A stretch of 6,272 bases of DNA from CAKVLS01 sp045605365 (lineage in GTDB: Bacteria; Bacillota; Clostridia; Christensenellales; UBA1242). Location: the NCBI GenBank assembly GCA_045605365.1, contig JAZUPV010000002.1:1-6272 (forward strand). The letters are read 5' to 3'. The position numbers were made by a program, and so were the translations under genes. The notes beneath the pieces are model-generated. The model did no database searches and had not been told where the DNA came from. It worked only from the letters and a program-made list of their open reading frames with translations. Positions 1-5,354 of this stretch are shown here, in pieces. The first letter of the stretch is position 1. Each line of letters opens with the position of its first letter.

Positions 1-1260
1 CATTATACGTATAAGCGGCTCGGTGCCACTTGGTCTTATCAATATGCGACCTTCGTCTAGTAGCTTGGCTTGACACACTTTTAGTGTATCACGTAGTTTG
101 TCATTTGACAATATATTTTGCTTTTTATCTTGGCTGACGGGTACATTTTTTATAAGTTGTGGGTATTTTGTTAGTTCTTTTGTTATATCGTCAAAATAAG
201 CCCCATAGTACATAATCGCCCTTAACAATATAATACTGACAAGTATCCCATCGCCCGTGTTAGAGAGCGAATTGATTATGATATGACCGGCTTGTTCTCC
301 ACCGAGTTGCAGGTGGTTTTTTGTGAGATAATCTACAATATGTTTGTCTCCGACATCTACTCTAACAAAATCTATATTGCGCATATTAAGGGCTTCTTTT
401 AGACCAAAGTTTGACATAACTGTACCGACTACGGTGTTGTGCTTTAATAGTTTTTGTTCTTTTAAAAACACCGCCAAAATATACAATATATCGTCACCGT
501 CTAAGACCTTGCCGTCTTTTACCATAACCACCCTATCGGCATCTCCGTCATAGGCAAAACCTATATCGCAGTTGTTGTCTACAACGGCTTGTCGTAGGGT
601 TTCTATTTGTGTTGCGCCGCATTTGTGGTTGACCAATTGCCCTTTTGTACAAGTGCCGATAGTGATATAGTTGTTAAAGTGTTTTGGCAAGAGCTTTTTT
701 AAGATATAGTTGCTTGCTCCGTTTGACATATCAAAGCAAACTTTTTTGTCGCAATCAAGCCCTTTTAACAAACTATCCAAAAAGTTGATATACTTTGTTT
801 TTAGGTTAGGTCTGTTGATAATTTTGCCATATTTGTCATAAGGTACAGGTGGTATTTTGTGCGATTTGTTAAAGATAGATTGTAGTTGTTTTTCTAACTT
901 GCTATTGGGCTTGTTGCCAAAACAATCAAATATCTTTATGCCATTATACTCGGCTGTATTATGGCTAGCCGTCAGCATAACCCCTAGCGGATAACCACAG
1001 TTTTTTGTAAGATAACTAAGTGCGGGTGTTGTCATAATACCAGCGTACACTACATTTATACCTTGACCTAGTAGCCCACTTGTAAGGCTAGCATACAGTA
1101 TATCACTTGTTGTGCGGGTGTCTTTGGCTATGATAATAGTTTTTTTGTTGATTCTATTAAGATAATACCCTAAGGTTTTACCAATAAAAAAACAGAGTTT
1201 TGGGGTAATGTCTTTATCCACTACGCCCCTAACTCCGTCTGTTCCAAATATTTTTTGCAT
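1..1260 (-). CDS. glmM: Phosphoglucosamine mutase GlmM (C-terminal end cut by the window edge)
   Basis: GlmM converts glucosamine-6-phosphate to glucosamine-1-phosphate in the cytoplasm, feeding UDP-GlcNAc and peptidoglycan synthesis. The frame is open from ATG at 1260 to the window edge (420 codons); the family is usually about 445-450 residues, so roughly the last 30 are missing. The four signature regions of the alpha-D-phosphohexomutase family are present: N-terminal GTDGVRG (residues 6-12), the phosphoserine loop TASHN with Ser99, the metal loop DGDADR (238-243), the sugar-binding loop GGEQAGH (320-326), and the phosphate loop RPSGTEPLIRIM (409-420). GTDGVRG together with GGEQxGH favours GlmM over phosphomannomutase or phosphoglucomutase. 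Two positions are unusual: TASHN where SASHN is typical, and Ala in GGEQ(S)GH. AGGAGG lies 4 nt before the ATG. The gene starts 46 bp after trxB on the same strand with no terminator between, so it is probably co-transcribed with trxB. No frameshift is seen. Confidence 0.93.
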   Translation of the reverse strand, partial: MQKIFGTDGVRGVVDKDITPKLCFFIGKTLGYYLNRINKKTIIIAKDTRTTSDILYASLTSGLLGQGINVVYAGIMTTPALSYLTKNCGYPLGVMLTASHNTAEYNGIKIFDCFGNKPNSKLEKQLQSIFNKSHKIPPVPYDKYGKIINRPNLKTKYINFLDSLLKGLDCDKKVCFDMSNGASNYILKKLLPKHFNNYITIGTCTKGQLVNHKCGATQIETLRQAVVDNNCDIGFAYDGDADRVVMVKDGKVLDGDDILYILAVFLKEQKLLKHNTVVGTVMSNFGLKEALNMRNIDFVRVDVGDKHIVDYLTKNHLQLGGEQAGHIIINSLSNTGDGILVSIILLRAIMYYGAYFDDITKELTKYPQLIKNVPVSQDKKQNILSNDKLRDTLKVCQAKLLDEGRILIRPSGTEPLIRIM

Positions 1261-1306
1261 TATGCCTCCTATTTACTACCAAAACTAGCAAACAAAAGGC
1301 TTGAAA

Positions 1307-2236
1307 TTATTTTATTTTGTTAGTTTTGATATAAGTAAAAGCGGAGGTAGCAGCAATCGCTCCATCGCTACAAGCAGTAACAATCTGTCTTAGTGGGGTT
1401 TGTCTAATATCCCCAGCTACATACACACCGTCAACGTTTGTTTGCATTTTTTCGTCACCGATAATATAGCCTGCTTCGTTAATCTTAACTTGCTTGTCGA
1501 TAACTTCTGTATCTGGTCCACGACCAATAGACACAAACAACGCCGCCACGTCTAAAGTTTTGATAGATTTGTCTATCAAATTTTCTACTTCTACTGATTG
1601 CAAAGCATCTGTACCGTTGATTTTGACAGGTTTGCTACAAAGTACAAGTTCGATATTATCTCTAGACTTAACATCATTGACCAAGATGTCGTCCCCACGA
1701 AATTCGTCTCTGCGGTGTATAAGATAAACACGTTTTGCTAAGTTAGACATATACACAGCATCTTCTAGAGCAGTGTTTCCCCCACCAACTATAGCAACAT
1801 TTTTGTCTTTAAATAGACTTCCGTCACAAGTAGCACAATAGCTGATACCTTTGCCAATAAATTGACGTTCGTTATCAAGACCTAATTTTCGTGCTGCTGC
1901 CCCTATACATATTATGACAGTATACGCCTTAAATGTTCCACCAAAGCACTCTATAGTCTTAACTGTATCGGTAAGATGAGTATTTTTTACTTCGTCAAAA
2001 ATCATCTCTACACCAAGACTTTCTGCGTGTTCGTACATCATAGTAGCAAGCTCTGGACCACCAATTTGTTTGATACCAGGATAATTTAAAACTTCGTAAG
2101 TGATAGCAACTGCACCACCTGGCACACCTTTTTCGATAAGGGCAACATCAAGGCCGCTACGTTTTGCATAGATACCTGCGGTAAAACCTGCAGGACCACC
2201 GCCGATAATGATTAGGTCATAGATTTTGTCTGACAT
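1307..2236 (-). CDS. trxB: Thioredoxin reductase (NADPH, FAD-dependent)
   Basis: This is a low-molecular-weight thioredoxin reductase, which passes electrons from NADPH through FAD and a redox disulfide to thioredoxin in the cytoplasm. The 309-residue protein has the usual family length. In order it shows the FAD Rossmann motif GGGPAG (12-17), the redox-active CATC (134-137), the NADPH-domain motif GGGNTA (151-156), HRRDEFR (174-180) for the NADPH 2'-phosphate, and the C-terminal FAD motif around GDI (275-277). The open frame extends upstream to an ATG at 2323, but that codon lies inside the -35 box of the predicted promoter, so the start at 2236 is chosen. Homology also begins there (MSDKIYDLIIIGGG), and AGAGAGG lies 11 nt upstream. 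No thioredoxin gene is in the window. glmM follows after 46 bp. Close relatives such as ferredoxin/flavin-type or alkyl hydroperoxide reductases cannot be fully excluded, but the CATC plus HRRxxxR pattern fits TrxB. Confidence 0.93.
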   Translation of the reverse strand: MSDKIYDLIIIGGGPAGFTAGIYAKRSGLDVALIEKGVPGGAVAITYEVLNYPGIKQIGGPELATMMYEHAESLGVEMIFDEVKNTHLTDTVKTIECFGGTFKAYTVIICIGAAARKLGLDNERQFIGKGISYCATCDGSLFKDKNVAIVGGGNTALEDAVYMSNLAKRVYLIHRRDEFRGDDILVNDVKSRDNIELVLCSKPVKINGTDALQSVEVENLIDKSIKTLDVAALFVSIGRGPDTEVIDKQVKINEAGYIIGDEKMQTNVDGVYVAGDIRQTPLRQIVTACSDGAIAATSAFTYIKTNKIK

Positions 2237-2259
2237 AAGTAAATAAACCTCTCTTATTA

Positions 2260-2276
2260 TTTTGCTCCGGGCAAAA
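2260..2276 (-). other. Small hairpin in the trxB 5' leader
   Basis: On the minus strand TTTTGC pairs with GCAAAA around a CCGGA loop (6-bp stem), between the predicted transcription start (about 2288) and the trxB ribosome binding site (2248-2254). It is the only GC-containing structure in the leader. It may stabilise the transcript or influence initiation, but six mostly A-U pairs could arise by chance in this AT-rich DNA. Confidence 0.3.
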
Positions 2277-2294
2277 AACTTTATTAATAATTTT

Positions 2295-2323
2295 ATGTTA
2301 TTATTTTTAATAATAATTGTCAA
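2295..2323 (-). promoter_or_regulatory. Promoter of trxB(-glmM)
   Basis: A perfect -35 box TTGACA (2318-2323) is followed by a 17-nt spacer and the -10 box TAACAT (2295-2300, 4 of 6 matches). Transcription would start near 2288, giving a leader of about 50 nt. The promoter sits directly downstream of the rpsI terminator, so trxB is its own transcription unit. The position also rules out the upstream ATG at 2323 as a start codon. Confidence 0.75.
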
Positions 2324-2357
2324 TCAAACACAACTTAAAAAAACACAAACTTTGTAC

Positions 2358-2393
2358 AAAAAAAAGATGCAAATATATCTTTGCATCTTTTTG
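2358..2393 (-). terminator. Intrinsic terminator of the rplM-rpsI operon
   Basis: A perfect 13-bp stem (2361-2373 with 2380-2392, core GATGCAAA/TTTGCATC) closes a 6-nt loop. On the minus strand it runs into eight consecutive T (2365-2358). It begins 12 nt after the rpsI stop codon and separates the ribosomal operon from the trxB promoter. The stem is flanked by A/T on both sides, but the better U-tract is on the minus strand, matching the gene direction. Confidence 0.93.
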
Positions 2394-2404
2394 ATAAACA
2401 AATA

Positions 2405-2866
2405 TTATCTCTTGCTGAATTGTGGAGCTTTACGAGCCTTTTTAAGACCATATTTTTTACGCTCTTTCATACGGCTATCACGAGTTAAGAAACCTGCTTT
2501 CTTTAACTCTGCTTTGTAAGTTTCGCTCTCAACAACAAGTGCTTTTGCGATTGCTTGTCTGATTGAACCAGCTTGACCAGTGAAACCGCCACCAACTACG
2601 TTAACAAAAACGTCATATTTGTCAAGAGTGTTTGTTAAGTTAAGTGGTTGACGAACGATAAGTTTTAGAGTTTCTAGGTCAAAGTATTCGTCAATGTCAC
2701 GTTTGTTGATAGTAATTTTACCATTACCACTAACAAGTCTAACACGAGCAATAGCTTTTTTTCTTCTACCAGAAATAACTGGAGCTGTAACTTTTTTAGC
2801 TACTTTTTTAGTTGTTTTCTTAACTGGTTTTACAGTTTCTTGTGCTTCTACTTTAACTTCTGCCAT
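2405..2866 (-). CDS. rpsI: 30S ribosomal protein S9 (uS9) with a basic N-terminal extension
   Basis: S9 is a small-subunit protein whose C-terminal tail reaches the P-site tRNA. The protein is 153 residues, against about 130 for the family. The canonical domain begins at about residue 32 (SGRRKKAIARV) and includes the glycine-rich VVGGGFTGQAG (90-100) and the SIRQAIAKAL segment. It ends with the expected KARKAPQFSKR (143-153), including the terminal Ser-Lys-Arg. The extra residues 1-31 are low-complexity, rich in Lys, Val and Thr, and probably disordered. The start is well fixed: the ATG shares its A with the rplM stop (TAATG), and AAGGAG (2877-2882) lies 10 nt upstream inside the end of rplM, which suggests translational coupling. 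The operon terminator follows 12 nt after the stop. Confidence 0.98.
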   Translation of the reverse strand: MAEVKVEAQETVKPVKKTTKKVAKKVTAPVISGRRKKAIARVRLVSGNGKITINKRDIDEYFDLETLKLIVRQPLNLTNTLDKYDVFVNVVGGGFTGQAGSIRQAIAKALVVESETYKAELKKAGFLTRDSRMKERKKYGLKKARKAPQFSKR

Positions 2867-3309
2867 TATTGTCTAACTCCTTTTAGTGCGATTTGCTCTG
2901 GTTTTTGAGCCTCGTGATTGTGGTTAGCATCTTTATAAACACGAAGTTTTTTGATCATATTTCTACCAAGAGTGTTCTTAGGTAGCATACCTTTAACTGC
3001 TAGTCTAACAGCTTCGTCAGAGTGTTTTGCAAGTAGTTCTTCATAACCTACTGATTTAAGACCGCCAACATAGCCTGTGTGATGATAGTGTTTTTTGTCA
3101 ACAAGTTTGTTACCTGTCAAAACAACTTTGTCACTATTTATAACGATAACGTGGTCACCTGTGTCAACATTTGGTGTAAATTCTGGTTTGTTTTTGCCTC
3201 TTAAGATTGCTGCTACTTGGCTAGCAAGTCTACCTAAAGGCATATCTGTTGCGTCAACAACATACCATTTACGTTCCAATGTTTGAGGTTTTGCCATATA
3301 AGTTTTCAT
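2866..3309 (-). CDS. rplM: 50S ribosomal protein L13 (uL13)
   Basis: L13 is an early-assembly large-subunit protein that binds 23S rRNA. The 147-residue product has the family's normal length (about 142-148) and its hallmarks: KPQTLERKWYVVDA (7-20), PLGRLASQVAAILRGK (23-38), HVIVINSDKVVLTGNK (52-67), HHTGYVGGLKS (75-85) and the signature KGMLPKNTLGR (106-116), followed by LRVYKDANHNHEAQKPE. The ATG at 3309 is preceded by GGAGG (3320-3324) with a 10-nt spacer. A second Met at residue 5 would be too far from that site. It is the first gene of the classic two-gene rplM-rpsI operon and overlaps rpsI by one base. A leader of about 105 nt precedes it, where L13-dependent autoregulation is known in other low-GC Gram-positives. 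Confidence 0.98.
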   Translation of the reverse strand: MKTYMAKPQTLERKWYVVDATDMPLGRLASQVAAILRGKNKPEFTPNVDTGDHVIVINSDKVVLTGNKLVDKKHYHHTGYVGGLKSVGYEELLAKHSDEAVRLAVKGMLPKNTLGRNMIKKLRVYKDANHNHEAQKPEQIALKGVRQ

Positions 3310-3414
3310 TTAAAATTTTCCTCCAAACAATTTGTAAATATTTAAAAAAATTTTGTAGATTTTAATTAATATTTACGAGGGGCTAATTCGATTAATATAA
3401 CTAAAATTTCGTAC
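3310..3414 (-). promoter_or_regulatory. 5' leader of rplM-rpsI, possible ribosomal-protein autoregulatory leader
   Basis: About 105 nt separate the predicted transcription start (3414) from the rplM ATG. Two hairpins that cannot form together are visible on the transcript. One pairs 3402-3407 with 3359-3364 and 3391-3396 with 3365-3370. The other pairs the 9-bp arms 3368-3376 and 3334-3342, ending 10 nt before the Shine-Dalgarno site at 3320-3324. An L13 leader family is known before rplM in Bacillota, and position and length agree. The primary sequence is too AT-rich for me to match it to that family, so the structure could be chance pairing. Confidence 0.45.
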
Positions 3415-3420
3415 TGCAAC

Positions 3421-3449
3421 ATTTTAATATACTTTTAGCCTATTGTCAA
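3421..3449 (-). promoter_or_regulatory. Promoter of the rplM-rpsI operon
   Basis: TTGACA (3444-3449, perfect -35) is followed by a 17-nt spacer and TAAAAT (3421-3426, 5 of 6 matches to the -10 consensus). This near-ideal housekeeping promoter suits a ribosomal protein operon. The start is expected near 3414. Confidence 0.88.
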
Positions 3450-3636
3450 GTGTTTTTTGAAATAAATATTTTACAAAAAGGTATTTAGATAATAAAAAAA
3501 AATAATGAAGTGCCAACGCTTTAAAAATAGGCATTTGTCAATAACAAATTATTGCTTAATACGCTGTAATCCCTATCTTAAAATATTGATTTATCAGGTT
3601 CATATACTAATTCTTAAACCGTTTATCACAAAATAT
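3450..3636. other. AT-rich intergenic stretch with no supported gene
   Basis: This is the part of the 525-bp intergenic gap not covered by the rplM leader and promoter or the small RNA. It contains a short palindrome (3533-3538 with 3544-3549, loop 3539-3543) and a run of nine A (3494-3502). On the minus strand the run gives U9 shortly after a weak imperfect hairpin (3508-3521), so a weak terminator is possible there. A plus-strand frame 3505-3684 has no ribosome binding site. I see no convincing gene or promoter. Confidence 0.5.
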
Positions 3637-3698
3637 AAAAAAAGAATCACAATTCGGGACTTGCTCCCATTTCCTACTATGTAGGCCAAAGTGATTCT
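3637..3698 (-). ncRNA. Putative stand-alone small RNA with a three-way junction and intrinsic terminator
   Basis: On the minus strand a perfect 10-bp stem (3691-3700 with 3641-3650, AAAGAATCAC/GTGATTCTTT) encloses two hairpins. One is CCTAC-ATA-GTAGG (3685-3673) and the other is GGGA-GCAAG-TCCC (3668-3656), joined by short linkers TTTGG, AAAT and GAATT. The closing stem runs into seven T (3643-3637), as in an intrinsic terminator. A consensus promoter at 3705-3733 sets the start at about 3698, right at the foot of the stem, so the whole transcript is about 60 nt. No start codon or frame fits in it. I do not recognise the family. It lacks the hammerhead CUGAUGA/GAAA core, and its 3- and 5-nt loops do not resemble a purine riboswitch. 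It ends some 190 nt before the rplM promoter, so it does not look like a rplM riboswitch. A palindromic repeat is the alternative. Confidence 0.65.
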
Positions 3699-3704
3699 TT
3701 AAAT

Positions 3705-3733
3705 AAAATAGACTATTTTTTCGTATTTGTCAA
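3705..3733 (-). promoter_or_regulatory. Promoter of the putative small RNA
   Basis: A perfect -35 box TTGACA (3728-3733) is followed by a 17-nt spacer and a -10 box TATTTT (3705-3710, 4 of 6). It lies 66 nt downstream of the terminator of the preceding gene and directly before the structured RNA, which argues that this RNA is made on its own rather than as a gene tail. Confidence 0.7.
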
Positions 3734-3798
3734 CCCCAAAATTATAAATGGCAAGATATGTTTGTATGTATATATACTTTTATCTACTATCAATCAAC

Positions 3799-3827
3799 AA
3801 AAAAAACCACCTAAATTAGATGGTTTT
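3799..3827 (-). terminator. Intrinsic terminator of the 247-residue protein gene
   Basis: AAAACCA (3803-3809) pairs with TGGTTTT (3821-3827). After one mismatch, CTA (3811-3813) pairs with TAG (3817-3819). On the minus strand the hairpin runs into eight T (3806-3799). It begins 8 nt after the stop codon of the gene at 3835-4578. Confidence 0.9.
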
Positions 3828-3834
3828 AGATAAA

Positions 3835-4578
3835 TTACATAACGTAAGAATTATGTTGAACAAATTCTAGATATTTATCCCCTGCAAGAGCTGTACCTAC
3901 AAAATCTTGTATAGGGCTACTGTCTTTGCCGCCTGCCTCAGCTGTGCGTTTGATTAAAGAAAGTTCTTCTTCATTGTCGTAGTTGTCAAAAGCTACTGCA
4001 CCTTGGCGAAAATGTGTTGGTACGTATCTACCTAGACGTTCGTTATATTCGTGAACTTCTGCACTCCACTCTACGCCATCTACTAGTGGTACTCTACTCT
4101 TTAGAGATTTATCACTGATAGCAATACGACCAGATTCTGTAGCGGTAACTTGTACTTGGTAAGTTTCTTTTCTTTGACCAAAATAACTATATCTATCGCT
4201 ACCTTCTAGTGTAACTAAACCATATTTGCCAGTATTAGCAAAATATCTGCCACCTTCGTAACCACCTGTCCAAGGATATGTAAATAATAGTTGATTTTCG
4301 CTACCATAAAATTGTACACGTGCAAGCTCACACGCTTCTTCACTAGAGTCTACATACATATATACTCTTTTGTCTTGTTGTGCTGTTGGGTTAAGACAAA
4401 CAATACTTGGGTCACCTACAAGTATCATATCTTGTACTTGATCTGGTGTTAATAAAGATTGTTCTCTTGCTTGTTGTAATTGTAAAAAATTTTGATAATC
4501 GATACCATAAGATGGGTATTTGATAGGATTGTTTTTGTCTATACCCGGTACGTTTATAACATTTTTCATATAGTTCAT
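3835..4578 (-). CDS. Uncharacterised soluble protein, 247 residues
   Basis: I do not recognise this protein. It has no signal peptide, no membrane segment and no clear nucleotide-binding motif. It is rich in Tyr, Gln, Glu and Asp and has only two cysteines (61 and 83). The N-terminal quarter (about 25-55) looks helical and Gln-rich. The middle (about 70-170) alternates beta-type stretches such as RVYMYVD and QVQVTATE with the aromatic, glycine-rich segment YPWTGGYEGGRYF (101-113). The C-terminal third is acidic. It is a single-gene unit with its own near-consensus promoter and terminator, which suggests substantial, steady expression. The start is uncertain: the ATG at 4578 is only 2 nt from AAGGAG (4 nt from GGAAGG), whereas the Met at residue 4 (4569) is 11 nt away, giving a 244-residue form. 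It might be cytoplasmic or structural; no function is inferred. Confidence 0.85.
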   Translation of the reverse strand: MNYMKNVINVPGIDKNNPIKYPSYGIDYQNFLQLQQAREQSLLTPDQVQDMILVGDPSIVCLNPTAQQDKRVYMYVDSSEEACELARVQFYGSENQLLFTYPWTGGYEGGRYFANTGKYGLVTLEGSDRYSYFGQRKETYQVQVTATESGRIAISDKSLKSRVPLVDGVEWSAEVHEYNERLGRYVPTHFRQGAVAFDNYDNEEELSLIKRTAEAGGKDSSPIQDFVGTALAGDKYLEFVQHNSYVM

Positions 4579-4597
4579 ATCTCCTTCCTATGGATAT

Positions 4598-4626
4598 ATT
4601 TTACTACATTTGTACCCTATAGTCAA
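4598..4626 (-). promoter_or_regulatory. Promoter of the 247-residue protein gene
   Basis: TTGACT (4621-4626, 5 of 6) is followed by a 17-nt spacer and TAAAAT (4598-4603, 5 of 6). The start is expected near 4591, leaving a very short leader of about 13 nt before ATG 4578, or 22 nt before the Met at 4569. The leader consists mainly of the ribosome binding site. Confidence 0.85.
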
Positions 4627-4663
4627 TACTCAACTTTTTTTTGAAAAATACTATTTATTTTAG

Positions 4664-4692
4664 TTGATTTATTATTCATTTTATGTTATAAT
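4664..4692 (+). promoter_or_regulatory. Plus-strand promoter facing away from the neighbouring gene
   Basis: TTGATT (4664-4669, 4 of 6) is followed by a 17-nt spacer and a perfect TATAAT (4687-4692) with an extended -10 TG at 4684-4685. The start is expected near 4699. It is the only good plus-strand promoter in the window and points opposite to every gene. Its -35 lies inside the left inverted repeat. Confidence 0.6.
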
Positions 4693-4698
4693 ATTATT

Positions 4699-4745
4699 GT
4701 TAGTTGATATAGTTTGATTGCAAACTATGTCATTTTTTTATTTTT
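4699..4745 (+). ncRNA. Possible very short plus-strand RNA ending in a strong terminator hairpin
   Basis: Six nt after the predicted start, a 12-bp stem (4705-4716 with 4721-4732, one G-U pair, loop ATTG) begins. It is followed by seven T, an A and five T (4733-4745). The transcript would be about 45 nt and essentially all terminator. It might be a tiny regulatory or antisense RNA, a decoy, or a barrier that stops plus-strand transcription before it meets the minus-strand genes. The hairpin is well supported; calling it an RNA gene depends on the promoter. Confidence 0.5.
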
Positions 4746-4749
4746 AGGG

Positions 4750-4778
4750 ATTATAACAACATTAATAATAACAACTAA
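4750..4778 (-). promoter_or_regulatory. Possible extended -10 promoter, minus strand
   Basis: A perfect TATAAT (4750-4755) is preceded by TGT, an extended -10, with a poor -35 (TTAGTT, 4773-4778) at 17 nt. If active, it would read toward the 247-residue gene with a leader of about 165 nt, crossing the plus-strand hairpin. A much better promoter lies closer to that gene, and chance TATAAT is common in such AT-rich DNA. Confidence 0.3.
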
Positions 4779-4844
4779 GATGTATCTTATAAATACAAAC
4801 AACCATATTGTCTAAAAAAATCAACTAATATAAAAAGCAAAAGA

Positions 4845-4874
4845 AAAAAACAGCTCTTAATCGAGCTGTTTTTT
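4845..4874 (-). terminator. Intrinsic terminator after the truA-membrane protein unit
   Basis: A perfect 12-bp stem, AAAAAACAGCTC (4845-4856) with GAGCTGTTTTTT (4863-4874), closes a 6-nt loop. On the minus strand it ends in a T-rich tail interrupted by one C. It starts 18 nt after the stop codon of the membrane protein gene. The stem also ends in six T on the plus strand, so it could act in both directions. Confidence 0.92.
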
Positions 4875-4892
4875 GTTGTATATTTAGTTTTA

Positions 4893-5354
4893 TTAACCTT
4901 TTTGTTCTTTTTCGTCACGTTTTGCAGACATAACAAGGGCTATTTTTGTACCGGCAAAGGTAATAGCTGTTGCCAAGGCTTCTAGCAAAATTGTAGAAAG
5001 TGCCATATAGACATCTTTTTGAGCCAAGGTAACAGAGCCATCGAAGTTGATTTTTACAAATACGATTAAGATAACTGTCATAATAAACGTTGCTATAGCC
5101 ATACCAAACTCTACCCAATGAAGTTTTTTGCGGGCGAAGTGGTTGTATGTAGCAAGTAATGCACAAACCATACAAAAAGCAAGTACTAGACCATTAGTAA
5201 TATAATACAAAGACATATTGCAAGATTGACCATAAGCCCCAAGGCGATTAAATAGTAGATTAAACAGTGCATAGCAAGATAAAGATATCAACGCTATAAA
5301 GTCTAACACTCTAATAATAGTTAACGAAAAATCGTGTCTTTTCATCTTTTGCAT
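4893..5354 (-). CDS. Small membrane protein with four predicted helices, function unknown
   Basis: This 153-residue protein has four hydrophobic segments at about residues 12-35, 49-70, 82-101 and 116-140. The charges fit a topology with both ends inside: a basic N-terminus (KMKRH), ARKK between helices 2 and 3, and a charged C-terminal tail AKRDEKEQKG. The outer loops are short; the first includes a cysteine (45). No transporter or enzyme motif is visible and I do not recognise the family. The ATG at 5354 has AGGAG (5364-5368) 9 nt upstream, better placed than for the Met at residue 4. It begins 39 bp after the truA stop on the same strand with no terminator between, and a strong terminator follows it, so it is probably co-transcribed with truA. 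Such pairing need not mean a shared function. Confidence 0.85.
   Translation of the reverse strand: MQKMKRHDFSLTIIRVLDFIALISLSCYALFNLLFNRLGAYGQSCNMSLYYITNGLVLAFCMVCALLATYNHFARKKLHWVEFGMAIATFIMTVILIVFVKINFDGSVTLAQKDVYMALSTILLEALATAITFAGTKIALVMSAKRDEKEQKG

Larger units (their letters stand above)
4651..4837. repeat. AT-rich 187-bp segment bounded by imperfect 20-bp inverted repeats
   Basis: The left end 4651-4670 and the reverse complement of the right end 4818-4837 match at 18 of 20 bases, including a perfect 11-mer TTAGTTGATTT. The heptamer TTAGTTG occurs four times in the segment: at 4660 and 4700 on plus, at 4772-4778 and 4822-4828 on minus, arranged as nested inverted copies. It lies in the 314-bp gap between two genes and contains no frame worth calling. 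It could be a small non-autonomous mobile element, a cluster of binding sites for a regulator, or the closing stem of an RNA. I see no target-site duplication, and low base complexity makes chance a real alternative. Confidence 0.45.

Noticed and set aside
344..553. Plus-strand frames opposite glmM, trxB, rpsI, rplM and truA
   Set aside because: All are antisense shadows of well-identified genes without ribosome binding sites.
2237..2323. Upstream ATG that would lengthen TrxB to 338 residues
   Set aside because: The ATG codon lies inside the predicted -35 box, upstream of the transcription start. The added residues are AT-driven (Ile, Lys, Asn) with no family match, and a ribosome binding site precedes the start at 2236.
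3537..3542. TTGACA on the minus strand as a further promoter
   Set aside because: There is no acceptable -10 box at 16-18 nt spacing, and the hexamer is part of a short palindrome (3533-3549).
3505..3684. 59-codon plus-strand frame in the 3310-3834 gap
   Set aside because: It has no ribosome binding site and no promoter, its composition follows the AT-rich DNA, and its end reads through the conserved-looking hairpins of the minus-strand RNA.
3637..3700. Hammerhead ribozyme or purine riboswitch
   Set aside because: The three-way layout prompted the check. The CUGAUGA and GAAA hammerhead core is absent on both strands, and the two hairpins lack the 7-nt kissing loops and junction bases of a purine riboswitch.
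4651..4837. 6S RNA formed by the long closing repeat
   Set aside because: The length is similar, but the segment lacks a GC-supported stem and central bubble, and the internal terminator hairpin would interrupt it.
4915..5175. 86-residue minus-strand frame inside the membrane protein gene
   Set aside because: It is an alternative frame of the real gene, lacks a ribosome binding site and has no recognisable content.
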